Under the pieces are notes generated by a model. That model searched no databases. It was not told the DNA's origin and was given only the letters and a program-made list of their open reading frames with translations. Shown in pieces: positions 15,021 to 22,261 of a stretch of DNA of 22,261 nt; position 1 is the first letter of the stretch; each line of letters begins with the position of its first letter. Made by a program: the position numbers and the translations under genes. This stretch comes from Halioxenophilus sp964342265 (GTDB taxonomy: Bacteria; Pseudomonadota; Gammaproteobacteria; Pseudomonadales; Cellvibrionaceae), in assembly GCA_964342265.1 (NCBI GenBank), contig CAYFFE010000061.1, positions 1-22,261 of the forward strand, in the 5' to 3' direction.

Positions 15021-15821
15021 ATGAAGCGCAGCCAATCGTCCGAATTTATTTATCAACTGTTTGCACTGATTACTGCCGCCATCATCGTGCACGGCATTTA
15101 CGTTACCGTAATCCGCCCCCAGGCCGACAGCCTAGTGCGCGAACAACTGGAACGTCAGCAACAGGGCGAACCCTACGTGGTGGAGCGCTCGCTGTTTGTG
15201 GTGCTTAAAGATTTTGAGCAGGAAGCCTGTTTTATTCTGTTGTTTTGGGCTCTCGCAATTATGGCTTACAAGGCTCGATCGGTATTTGCCGAACGCCAAC
15301 TTTTGCAAACTTCGTTATTAAATTTGCCCGAGGGCACCAGTATTTTGCCGGAAGACGCCCGAGATTTATCGCGGCCTCTGCAAGCCCTACCGGAACACCA
15401 ACAGCCCATGCTGCTGCCACGATCGTTGGTAAAAGCGCTACAGCGGTTTGATACCTCCAAAAGCGTGACCGATGCCGCCAACGCGGTGCGCGAGACCTGC
15501 GACACCGAATCCGACCGACTCGACAGCGAACTGGCTATGGTGCGCTACATCGCCTGGGCCATTCCGTCCATTGGTTTTATCGGCACCGTGCGCGGTATTG
15601 GCGAGGCTCTGGGTCAAGCGCACAAAGCCGTGGAAGGCGACATCATTGGCGTAACCGTCAGTTTGGGTGTGGCTTTTAACTCTACGTTTATCGCTTTGGT
15701 CATCAGCATTGTGGTGATGTTTTTCTCTCACCAATTGCAACTGCTGCAAGAGCGCTTAGTGCTGGATACCGAGAACTACTGCGATCGCCATTTGCTGCGC
15801 TTTTTAACCGTGCGCGATTAG
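15021..15821 (+). CDS. MotA/TolQ/ExbB-family proton channel subunit
   Basis: A 266-residue inner-membrane protein of the family that turns proton flow into mechanical work in flagellar stators, Tol-Pal and TonB systems. There are four hydrophobic segments (about 10-31, 68-83, 176-200, 208-236). ExbB/TolQ normally have three, so the first helix is extra or this form resembles MotA. The family core is clear: IPSIGFIGTVRGIGEALGQA (181-200) corresponds to the TolQ/ExbB GLLGTVWGI region, and the last helix carries a polar Asn-Ser-Thr (220-222). TTTTTAAGGAGACGCA gives an excellent ribosome site. No ExbD/TolR/MotB gene of normal form is nearby; the two VWA genes downstream, with an Asp in their anchor helix, are the likely stand-ins. 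It begins 38 bases after the small secreted protein. Confidence 0.88.
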   Translation: MKRSQSSEFIYQLFALITAAIIVHGIYVTVIRPQADSLVREQLERQQQGEPYVVERSLFVVLKDFEQEACFILLFWALAIMAYKARSVFAERQLLQTSLLNLPEGTSILPEDARDLSRPLQALPEHQQPMLLPRSLVKALQRFDTSKSVTDAANAVRETCDTESDRLDSELAMVRYIAWAIPSIGFIGTVRGIGEALGQAHKAVEGDIIGVTVSLGVAFNSTFIALVISIVVMFFSHQLQLLQERLVLDTENYCDRHLLRFLTVRD

Positions 15822-15835
15822 GAAATTAACAACCC

Positions 15836-17200
15836 ATGACCGCCGGCATAGCCATTTTAGAAATCAACGACCAAGCCATTACCCTAACCACCCAGCAGGG
15901 CCGTTACGCCAGTCCGGGCTACGCGCTTTTTGAAGGCCAATGGCTGGCGCTCGGCGAAGAGGCCGAACAACAGGCTCGATTGCAACCGCGCGCGGCCAAT
16001 AATCAATTTTGGCAACAATTGAGTTTGGAGCCACTGCCCAACGCCAGCGACAAAATCCAGCACACCGCCGATTTGGTGTATCACCAACTGCAAACCCTGT
16101 TTCGCGAATTAACTGATCACCGTGTAATTTTGGCGTTGCCCGGCTACTTTAGCGACGAGCAAATCAGTTTGTTGCTGGGCATCTGCGACAGCTTGCAACA
16201 ACCCATAATCGGTATCGTGGACATGGCTCTGATCGCGTGTGCCGATCAACCCGCCGGTGACTATTGGCATTTGGATATGCACTTGCACCAGTGTTTGTTA
16301 AGCCACATTAAAATTGCCAACGGTCGCGTGGATAAAACACAAAATATTGTGATTCCCGGCAGTGGCAAAGCTCAGTTTAACGATGCCTGGGTGCGCGCCA
16401 TCAGCGACGAGTTTATTCAGCAAACCCGTTTTAACCCGCGCCACAAAGCCGAACACGAACAAATACTCTACAACCAATTGGAACCTTGGTGGCATTCGCT
16501 GCGCGCCGGCGACAGCCAAGTGCAAGTGGCCGAAAACAGCGTTTCACTCAGTTTTAATACACTCATCCAAGCCAGCAAGCGAGCCCTTGAGCCATTACTG
16601 ACAACCCTCGATGACTGCCTGAGTTCAACCACTCAACCGGGGCTATTACTCTCCCATAATGCCCAGTGTTTACAGCACATTCATCGCTCGTTTAGCCATT
16701 GGCAATTATTGGCTGAGGATTGTATTGCCGAGCAATGCCAGCACCTTTTACCGCAACTTCTACCGCAATTGAGCGGGGTTGATGGCACGAGCGAAAATAG
16801 CGACGGCAGTATGGTGTTTATCGATCACTTGGTCAGCACTCACTTAGAGCCAACCACCCAATCGAGCCAATCCGCTGCCCACAACACCTCGCTGGCGGCT
16901 CCGTCTATATCACTGCCATCGCCAAAAAATCCAACACCACGGGCCACGCATTTACTGATTGGCTCTGTTGCCTATTCTTTGCAAAATGCTTGGCTGTCGG
17001 CTAAACAACCGGCCATCGAGCAGCAGCCGTCGAGTTCGCCACTGTGCCAACTGCGCCAAACGGGACAGCAATATGAGGCCATACCACTAAGCGAAGATTG
17101 CGCGCTTAATGGCGCACGACTAACACAACCCTCACCCATAAAGCCCGGCGATCAGCTCGGCAATTCTAAGGTGAGCTACACCGTGATTCAGGTGCAATAG
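15836..17200 (+). CDS. Degenerate actin/Hsp70-fold (ASKHA-like) protein with FHA-like tail
   Basis: A 454-residue protein without signal peptide or membrane helix, so cytoplasmic. The first ~330 residues follow the layout of Hsp70-type ATPases: a starting strand pair GIAILEINDQAITLTT, then VILALPGYFSDEQISLLLG (about 97-115), where Hsp70 has its VPAxFxxxQR segment, then IGIVDMALIA and a second strand hairpin HLDMHLHQCLLSHIK. The phosphate-binding glycines (DxGTT and DxGGGT) are replaced in both places, so ATP hydrolysis is doubtful. Residues about 340-370 are a Ser/Gln/Pro linker. The end (about 370-454) with LNGARLTQPSPIKPGDQL and TVIQVQ resembles the second half of an FHA phosphothreonine-binding domain. 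It begins 14 bases after the channel gene and ends one base before the first VWA gene, so it is probably a cytoplasmic regulator or scaffold of that complex. Confidence 0.65.
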   Translation: MTAGIAILEINDQAITLTTQQGRYASPGYALFEGQWLALGEEAEQQARLQPRAANNQFWQQLSLEPLPNASDKIQHTADLVYHQLQTLFRELTDHRVILALPGYFSDEQISLLLGICDSLQQPIIGIVDMALIACADQPAGDYWHLDMHLHQCLLSHIKIANGRVDKTQNIVIPGSGKAQFNDAWVRAISDEFIQQTRFNPRHKAEHEQILYNQLEPWWHSLRAGDSQVQVAENSVSLSFNTLIQASKRALEPLLTTLDDCLSSTTQPGLLLSHNAQCLQHIHRSFSHWQLLAEDCIAEQCQHLLPQLLPQLSGVDGTSENSDGSMVFIDHLVSTHLEPTTQSSQSAAHNTSLAAPSISLPSPKNPTPRATHLLIGSVAYSLQNAWLSAKQPAIEQQPSSSPLCQLRQTGQQYEAIPLSEDCALNGARLTQPSPIKPGDQLGNSKVSYTVIQVQ

Positions 17201-17201
17201 C

Positions 17202-18284
17202 ATGGCTCGCCGATCGCGCCGTTTCAGTACGTTTAGCCTGTCGTTTTTGGACATTATGTCTTGCGGCTTTGGCGCGGTGGCGTTGATTTTTTTAATCATT
17301 AAACACGATGTAGACTCCCAAACCGAAAACCTCTACCCCAATCTGCAAGCGGAAGTTTCTCTGCTGGAAGAGGAAATTAAAACCGGCGAAGAACGCTTGG
17401 TGCAGGCGAAAAATACGCTATCCGATGTGGATCAACGCCTGGCCGAAGCCCAGGGATTGGCGAGAATTATCAACGAAGACATCAACAGTGTGCGCTCGTC
17501 CATCGAGGATTTACAAAACAGCGACGCCGACCAAGAAATTACCACACTAAAAGAAAAACTCGCCGCATTAGAACAAGAAAAGCAAAAGCTCGAAGAAGAA
17601 AACCAACAACAAGGGGATAACGTGCGGCGCTTTATTGGCCAGGGCAACCGCCAGTATTTAACGGGTTTAAAGCTGGGCGGCCGACACGTGCTCATTTTAC
17701 TCGACAGCTCCGCCAGCATGCTCGACGAAACCCTAATTAATGTTATTCGCCGGCGCAACATGGATACGCAAACGCAATTGGCATCGGAAAAATGGCAAAA
17801 AGCCTTGGCCATTGTGGAATGGTTAATTGCCCAATTGCCGCAGCAAACGCAATATCAAATTTACGCCTTCAACACCGAGGCGCAGTCGCCGCTGGCCGGC
17901 ACCGAACGTCAGTGGTTGGATGTGAGCGATAAAGCGCAATTGGAGCGCGGCGTGGATAATTTGCGGCAAATGGTGCCCGAAAACGGCACCAATTTTTATC
18001 GATCTTTCGCGGCATTGGCGCAATTGGATCCCATACCCGACAACATTTTTATCATCACCGACGGCCTGCCCACTCAGGGCAAAAGCGCGCCGAAAAAGAC
18101 CACGGTCTCTGGGCCCGATCGCCTTAAGTTATTTCGCCAAGCCATCGATTTATTGCCCAGAGGCGTACCGGTTAACACCATTTTATTGCCCATGGAGGGC
18201 GACCCATTTGCCGCATCGGCTTTTTGGCATTTGGCGGTTACCAGCCAGGGATCTTTTTTAACCCCCTCGGCCGATTGGCCCTAG
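17202..18284 (+). CDS. Membrane-anchored coiled-coil VWA protein 1
   Basis: A 360-residue protein with a short basic cytoplasmic N-terminus, one anchor helix (about 13-33) containing SFLDIMSCGFGAVALIFLI with Asp17, a long coiled coil (about 45-145) and a periplasmic von Willebrand A domain (about 160-360). The metal site is intact: Asp168-Ser-Ser-Ala-Ser172, Thr263 in NGTNFYRS and Asp287 in IITDGLPT, so divalent-metal-dependent ligand binding is expected. The start ATG lies one base after the stop of the ASKHA-like gene, implying translational coupling. The topology (short N-terminus, one helix with an Asp, periplasmic part) copies ExbD/TolR/MotB, and the channel gene lies two genes upstream. 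Its paralogue is the next gene. Confidence 0.87.
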   Translation: MARRSRRFSTFSLSFLDIMSCGFGAVALIFLIIKHDVDSQTENLYPNLQAEVSLLEEEIKTGEERLVQAKNTLSDVDQRLAEAQGLARIINEDINSVRSSIEDLQNSDADQEITTLKEKLAALEQEKQKLEEENQQQGDNVRRFIGQGNRQYLTGLKLGGRHVLILLDSSASMLDETLINVIRRRNMDTQTQLASEKWQKALAIVEWLIAQLPQQTQYQIYAFNTEAQSPLAGTERQWLDVSDKAQLERGVDNLRQMVPENGTNFYRSFAALAQLDPIPDNIFIITDGLPTQGKSAPKKTTVSGPDRLKLFRQAIDLLPRGVPVNTILLPMEGDPFAASAFWHLAVTSQGSFLTPSADWP

Positions 18285-18288
18285 GAGG
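18283..18288 (+). promoter_or_regulatory. Perfect AGGAGG ribosome site overlapping the VWA1 stop
   Basis: AGGAGG begins within the TAG stop of VWA1 and lies 6 bases before GTG 18295, the best spacing; ATG 18301 would be 12 bases away. It decides the GTG start for VWA2 and suggests that the two proteins are made in linked amounts. Confidence 0.75.
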
Positions 18289-18294
18289 ATTACT

Positions 18295-19302
18295 GTGTCG
18301 ATGAGAAGACAGCGCCGCAGCAACGAAGAAGCCAACATGTCGTTTTTGGATGTGGTGTGTTGCGGCTTTGGCGCCATTGTTTTGCTGTTGATGATCACCA
18401 AAAACGTTCAGCCCACCTCGCTCGAAGACTCGCCGGTAAACTTAAACGGACTGATCGCCGATTTACAACAAAAGTTGTTTACCCTGCGCGGCGAAACTCA
18501 AGTGTACAACCGGCAACTCAACGCTAAGCACGAACAATTGGACGATACCGAAAAACGCATTGCTATTTTGCGCACTCGGTTGCGCGATACCGAAGACCGG
18601 CTGGCTCAACTGCGCGGCAGTGCTGCGGCGGCCAGTGCCGAGCGCGGTCGCTTAGAGCGAGCCCTGCAATCCTTAACCGACGAAATGCAGCGATTACTCG
18701 GCGAGAATTTTAAAAGTAAAAACAATTTAATTGGCGGCATTCCCGTCGACAGCGAATACATTGTTTTTATCATCGATACCTCGGGCAGTATGTACAACTA
18801 CGCCTGGGGTCGCATGGTTAACGAAATGATCAACATTCTCGACATTTACCCAAGCGTTAAAGGCATTCAGGTCATGAACGACATGGGTGATTACATGTTC
18901 AGCACTTATCGAGGCAAGTGGATTCCCGATACCACTGGCCGGCGCGAAGTAATTATTCAACGCTTAGCCACCTGGAATCCGTTCAGTAATTCCAGCCCGG
19001 TGGAAGGCATTCAAAAGGCCATTCGCACCTTTTACGATCCAGATAAAAAAATCAGTTTGTACGTGCTCGGCGATGAATTCACCGGTAAATCCATTCGCGA
19101 AGTCGTCGATACAGTGGCGTTAATTAATCGTCGTAATAATCGCGGCGAGCCGCTAGTGCGCATTCATGCGGTGGGTTTTCCCGTGCAGTTTTCCAGGCCC
19201 ACCAACTTACAAACCACCGGTCTTCGCTTTGCGGCTCTGATGCGAGAAATTACCAAACAAAACGGCGGCACATTTGTGGGCTTAAATGATTTTCGCGGTT
19301 AA
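18295..19302 (+). CDS. Membrane-anchored coiled-coil VWA protein 2
   Basis: A 335-residue paralogue of the preceding protein, with the same order: basic N-terminus, anchor helix (about 16-36, SFLDVVCCGFGAIVLLLMI, Asp19), coiled coil (about 50-130) and VWA domain (about 153-335). The metal site has the canonical DTSGS at 161-165 and a later acidic residue, Asp260, in VLGDEFTG. The middle Thr is less clear and may be replaced by Ser in NPFSNSSPVEG. Apart from the anchor motif the sequence differs a good deal from VWA1, so it looks like an old duplication kept as a pair, fitting a heterodimer where ExbD/TolR use a homodimer. It starts at GTG 18295. Confidence 0.87.
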   Translation: MSMRRQRRSNEEANMSFLDVVCCGFGAIVLLLMITKNVQPTSLEDSPVNLNGLIADLQQKLFTLRGETQVYNRQLNAKHEQLDDTEKRIAILRTRLRDTEDRLAQLRGSAAAASAERGRLERALQSLTDEMQRLLGENFKSKNNLIGGIPVDSEYIVFIIDTSGSMYNYAWGRMVNEMINILDIYPSVKGIQVMNDMGDYMFSTYRGKWIPDTTGRREVIIQRLATWNPFSNSSPVEGIQKAIRTFYDPDKKISLYVLGDEFTGKSIREVVDTVALINRRNNRGEPLVRIHAVGFPVQFSRPTNLQTTGLRFAALMREITKQNGGTFVGLNDFRG

Positions 19303-19381
19303 ATGGCCCAGTTTTAGGGTGTGCAAACAGCAATGTAATAACTCTTTTAAGCAAAGATTATTCAATGCAGAGATTCCAATC

Positions 19382-20068
19382 ATGGTTACACAATTTACAA
19401 AAATAGCACCGCTAACAGCAGCCTGGCTCAAGCCCTTAAAAGCTTTGCTTTGGTTGTCCATTTTGGCGCTCACTCAAATGGCCTGCACCAGTTCGCTGGT
19501 GGTGGAGTCGGATTTTCCCGCCCCACTCACTAAACCCATTAACGTTAATATGGGGGTGGTTTACAGCAAAGAGCTCACCCAGTACGTATACAAGGAAGAA
19601 TCCGACTCCCGCGACCGTTGGATTATCGATATGGGCGAGGCTCATAAAAATTTGTTCCAACAGATTTTTAGCAAATTGGTGGCACAAACCGCGCATTTAA
19701 AATCCCTAGACGATGCCAAAGAATCAAACCTAGAGTTGGTATTGGTGCCCAGTATCCAGGAGTTCCAGTACTCCTCACCGCGCGAAACCAAGGTAAGCAT
19801 TTACGAGGTGTGGATTAAGTATCATATGCAGGTATTTGAAACCGACGGCACGCTGGTGGCGGATTGGATTATGAGCGCTTACGGCAAAACTCCCAGTGCT
19901 TTTCTAAAATCAAATGAAGAAGCCATGAATCAGGCCGTTATCGTCGCCCTGCGCGATTTGGGTGCAAGTTTAACGACCGGGTTTGCCAAAGTCCCCGAAC
20001 TTAAGGCCTGGCTTGATCAACACAACAAACCCAAAACATCGCCCGAGATCAGTTTGTACGTGCGTTAA
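19382..20068 (+). CDS. Putative lipoprotein of unknown function
   Basis: A 228-residue protein with a hydrophobic N-terminus ending QMAC. The Gln and Met make the lipobox imperfect, but the position after LALT and the following SSLVVESDF fit a lipoprotein. ATG 19382 is preferred; an ATG at 19286 overlaps the end of VWA2 and adds 32 unlikely residues. The mature part begins INVNMGVVYSKELTQYVYKE and goes on with RWIIDMGEAHKNLFQQIF, then strands such as LELVLVPSIQEFQYSS and YHMQVFETDGTLVADW. That order recalls YajG/LpoB/CsgG-type alpha-beta lipoproteins, only as a general fold. It begins 79 bases after VWA2, with a weak ribosome site (AGAGAT). Confidence 0.7.
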   Translation: MVTQFTKIAPLTAAWLKPLKALLWLSILALTQMACTSSLVVESDFPAPLTKPINVNMGVVYSKELTQYVYKEESDSRDRWIIDMGEAHKNLFQQIFSKLVAQTAHLKSLDDAKESNLELVLVPSIQEFQYSSPRETKVSIYEVWIKYHMQVFETDGTLVADWIMSAYGKTPSAFLKSNEEAMNQAVIVALRDLGASLTTGFAKVPELKAWLDQHNKPKTSPEISLYVR

Positions 20069-20083
20069 CACGAGGTATCCACC

Positions 20084-20788
20084 ATGCTTTCGCTCTCTTC
20101 GTTTGCTTTAATGTGTGCTCGCGGCCAGGCAATGGCACTTAAAGTAGTAGTTGTCGCAACGGTGTGGCTGAGTGGCTGCACAACGCTGACCATCGATCAT
20201 CACCGCAGCAACCAACAAGCCATAAACATTTCTGATGAACACTCTGTAGTCGTGCTGGGCCGCCGCCACTCCAGCGATTACGAAACCGAGCCTAATTTGG
20301 TGAGCTGCGTGGGCCGAGTGCTGTCCAGTGGCGAAGACAGCTTGAATGTTATTCCCGAAGACGATTTTGTCGATGCCCTCTACCCTTGGTTTGAACCGCG
20401 CACCGCACCACTGCATGTTCGCGATTTAAAACGGTTTTTAAACGACCCGCAGCTTGCCCAACAAATACAAAGTTACAATGTGCGCTACATCATCTGGATT
20501 GATGGCAATACCGAAACCACCGACAGCTCCGGCTCGATCGGCTGTTCGATCACGGTTGGCGGTGCCGGCTGCTTTGGTTTTGGCACCTGGGATAAAGAGT
20601 CCGACTACGAAGCTGTCGTGTGGGATTATCAACAACAGGAAAACGAAGGCCAAATCAGCGCCGATGCTTCGGGCACGTCTTACATGCCGGCAGTTATTAT
20701 CCCCATCCCCATTATTGCCCAGGTGCGATCGAGTGCCTGCAAAGGTATGGGCAAACAACTCAAAACGTTTTTTAACACACAAAGCTAG
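20084..20788 (+). CDS. Cysteine-containing lipoprotein of unknown function
   Basis: A 234-residue lipoprotein with a signal segment ending WLSGC (Cys32). ACGAGGT before ATG 20084 supports this start; ATG 20132 would also keep the signal peptide. The mature part has strand-rich text such as YNVRYIIWIDGNTET and YEAVVWDYQQQ, with Cys residues in VSCVGRV, SIGCSITVGGAGC and SSACKG that could form disulfides in the periplasm. A hydrophobic PAVIIPIPIIAQV (about 206-218) may be a buried strand. I do not recognise the family. It lies 15 bases after the previous lipoprotein gene and 12 bases before the M48 gene, so all three are probably translated from one message. Confidence 0.75.
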   Translation: MLSLSSFALMCARGQAMALKVVVVATVWLSGCTTLTIDHHRSNQQAINISDEHSVVVLGRRHSSDYETEPNLVSCVGRVLSSGEDSLNVIPEDDFVDALYPWFEPRTAPLHVRDLKRFLNDPQLAQQIQSYNVRYIIWIDGNTETTDSSGSIGCSITVGGAGCFGFGTWDKESDYEAVVWDYQQQENEGQISADASGTSYMPAVIIPIPIIAQVRSSACKGMGKQLKTFFNTQS

Positions 20789-20800
20789 GTTGTCCTTGCA

Positions 20801-22261
20801 ATGAATGCTCACCAAGCCCGCACGCCTCTCAATACAAAGACGCCAGTAATGACTGAGGTCTCTGTAACGCCTCAATCGATAACCCGCATTTTGGCTTTTG
20901 TTTGCGCTTTGGCCGCACTGATATTAAGCGGCTGCGCCATTAATCCGGCCACCGGTAAAATCGATACAGTGACCATGACGCGGGCCCAAGAGGTTAGCAC
21001 TGGCCGAAAAATTCACGAGGAGTATCTCAAGCAATTTCCCGTGTACGAGGATCCGGCTCTCAACGAGTACGTTAACGAAATTGGCCAGAAGATGGCCAAA
21101 GTCAGCGATCGCCCCGATTTAGAGTATGTGTTTACCATTCTCGACAACCCAGACATCAACGCCTTTGCGCTTCCCGGTGGCTTTATTTACATCAATCGCG
21201 GCTTGATTACCTACCTGAACAACGAGGCTCAATTAGCAGCCGTACTCGGCCACGAAATCGCCCACGTGACCGCCCGCCACCATGTGCGACGGGAATCCGC
21301 CCTGGCCGGGCGCAACGTGGGCGCTGTATTTGCGGGAGTCTTTACTGGCAGCTATACCGTGGCTTCGGCCGTGGCCGATTGGAGCAACGCCGCCATTGCC
21401 GGTTACGGTCGCGATATGGAGCTCGAAGCCGACGGGTTTGGTGCGCAGTATTTGCAAAAGGCCGGCTATTCGCCCGATGCCATGATTGATGTGCTGTCGT
21501 TGTTAAAAAGTCACGAGCGCTTCGGCAAACAACGAGCCCGAGAATCAGGCCGTAAAGTCGTGTCTTACCACGGCGTTTTTGCCTCACACCCACGCAGCGA
21601 TCAGCGCTTGCAACAAGCCGTAGCCGCCGCCAAGGATCAATCTTCCTCTGGCGTGCTCAACGAGGAACGTTTTCGTGAAGCCACAGAAGGCCTTATTTGG
21701 GGGCAAAATCACGATCGTATTGCCAAAGCCGCTGCCGAGGCGGCAGAAAACAACGAGGAGAAAGAAAATCGCTACACCCACAATCGGCTGGGTTTTAGCT
21801 TTCTCTACCCAGAGGACTGGCAAGTCAGTAATGAGGGTTCGGCAATCATCGCTAAAGCCGACGATCAATCGGCCAGTTTAACGTTGACTGTCGCAAGAAT
21901 TGATCCCAAAGCCAATTTCGAAAATTTGCTGCGCGATCACTATAAAGTGGACTTTTTAAAACGCTCGGAGGCTCTCAGCCAACACGGCTTAGTGGGTCAT
22001 ACCGGCATAAAAGTGGCTCCGCCCGCTCACGAGTCGCGAGTGGCCCTGCTAGTGCACGCCAACCGCGCCTATTGGCTGCAGGGCGAAGTATTACAAGCCG
22101 ATCAAGAAACCGATTACGATCAGCTGTTTATGGCCACTATTCGCAGTTTTGAGCCAGTGCGCCCCAAAGCACCCGCTGCGCAAAAAGCCAAACACTCTCA
22201 AACCATTCACTATGTGGTAGCCAACGAACACACCACATTTGCTCGCTTGGCAACGGATCTT
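20801..22261 (+). CDS. M48-family zinc metalloprotease lipoprotein, 3' end outside window
   Basis: A membrane-attached zinc endopeptidase of the M48 family, running off the window after 487 residues. From ATG 20801 the signal peptide ends ILSGC (Cys45); ATG 20849 would give a shorter one. The catalytic motif HEIAH is at 151-155, preceded by FALPGGFIYINRG. The further zinc ligand is expected in MELEADGF (206-213), and the FASHPRSDQRL segment common in BepA-type relatives follows. A second domain (about 325-430) starts RLGFSFLYPEDWQV, and the visible end TIHYVVANEHTTFARLATDL resembles the LysM-like tail of some M48 proteases. BepA removes misfolded outer-membrane proteins such as LptD, so quality control of the complex or of the outer membrane is a reasonable guess. 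Confidence 0.9.
   Translation, partial: MNAHQARTPLNTKTPVMTEVSVTPQSITRILAFVCALAALILSGCAINPATGKIDTVTMTRAQEVSTGRKIHEEYLKQFPVYEDPALNEYVNEIGQKMAKVSDRPDLEYVFTILDNPDINAFALPGGFIYINRGLITYLNNEAQLAAVLGHEIAHVTARHHVRRESALAGRNVGAVFAGVFTGSYTVASAVADWSNAAIAGYGRDMELEADGFGAQYLQKAGYSPDAMIDVLSLLKSHERFGKQRARESGRKVVSYHGVFASHPRSDQRLQQAVAAAKDQSSSGVLNEERFREATEGLIWGQNHDRIAKAAAEAAENNEEKENRYTHNRLGFSFLYPEDWQVSNEGSAIIAKADDQSASLTLTVARIDPKANFENLLRDHYKVDFLKRSEALSQHGLVGHTGIKVAPPAHESRVALLVHANRAYWLQGEVLQADQETDYDQLFMATIRSFEPVRPKAPAAQKAKHSQTIHYVVANEHTTFARLATDL

Noticed and set aside
12649..17200. Type VI secretion threonine-phosphorylation module (TagR, FHA)
   Set aside because: No kinase, phosphatase or secretion structural gene is visible; the likeness is limited to SUMF1-like and FHA-like domains.
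15021..19302. Zorya-type antiphage system because of the MotA/ExbB-like channel
   Set aside because: ZorB has an OmpA-like wall-binding domain and Zorya includes helicase or nuclease genes; none is present, while many envelope genes are.
17202..19302. Bat/MoxR-type VWA operon
   Set aside because: There is no MoxR AAA ATPase or DUF58 gene, and the VWA proteins have a single N-terminal anchor with a coiled coil rather than the BatA/B layout.
1..22261. Mobile elements, CRISPR arrays, tRNA or rRNA genes
   Set aside because: I found no transposase or integrase, no regularly spaced repeats and no sequence with tRNA or rRNA hallmarks.

Overview
The window looks like chromosome from a marine gammaproteobacterium. 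Codon use is balanced with moderate GC. Serine-rich low-complexity linkers of the kind found in Saccharophagus, Teredinibacter and Cellvibrio relatives appear in an envelope lipoprotein, and the housekeeping genes are of ordinary proteobacterial type. The placement is an inference from style and gene content; there is no rRNA or tRNA gene to anchor it. I see no insertion sequence, CRISPR array, prophage or integrase.

Positions 1-4220 hold a nitrate-uptake locus on the + strand: the 3' part of the periplasmic binding protein (nrtA), its permease (nrtB), one ATPase (nrtD/nasD type) and then a signal-peptide-bearing beta-barrel porin. A hairpin separates nrtA from nrtB. A strong Fur-box-like sequence lies between the ATPase gene and the porin, so the porin may be controlled by iron separately from the transporter. 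A two-way terminator closes the block.

Positions 4240-6300 carry two unrelated housekeeping genes on the - strand: a short, single-domain CinA-type molybdopterin-binding protein and the formyltetrahydrofolate deformylase PurU. The 386-base gap between them is rich in inverted and tandem repeats.

Positions 6979-22261 carry a long + strand series of thirteen genes, the last cut by the window edge, that looks like one envelope machine and which I cannot match to a described system. In order: a periplasmic TPR protein ending in a TonB-C-like domain; a serine-rich lipoprotein; a second lipoprotein; a membrane-anchored TPR protein with a PEGA-like end; a membrane-anchored protein with five PEGA-like repeats and a SUMF1/FGE-like domain that lacks the FGE cysteines; a 74-residue secreted protein; a MotA/TolQ/ExbB proton-channel subunit; a degenerate actin/Hsp70-fold protein with an FHA-like tail; two membrane-anchored von Willebrand factor A (VWA) proteins; two more lipoproteins; and an M48 zinc-protease lipoprotein.

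From the ExbB gene to the M48 gene, gaps are mostly 1-15 bases, which suggests co-expression. The two VWA proteins share an N-terminal membrane helix with one conserved aspartate, placed like the proton-path aspartate of ExbD/TolR. My working model is a proton-motive-force-driven complex in which VWA domains replace the usual ExbD/TolR periplasmic domain. It would act on the outer membrane or cell wall through lipoproteins, TPR/PEGA scaffolds and a quality-control protease. The domain content is read from the sequence; the combined function is inference.
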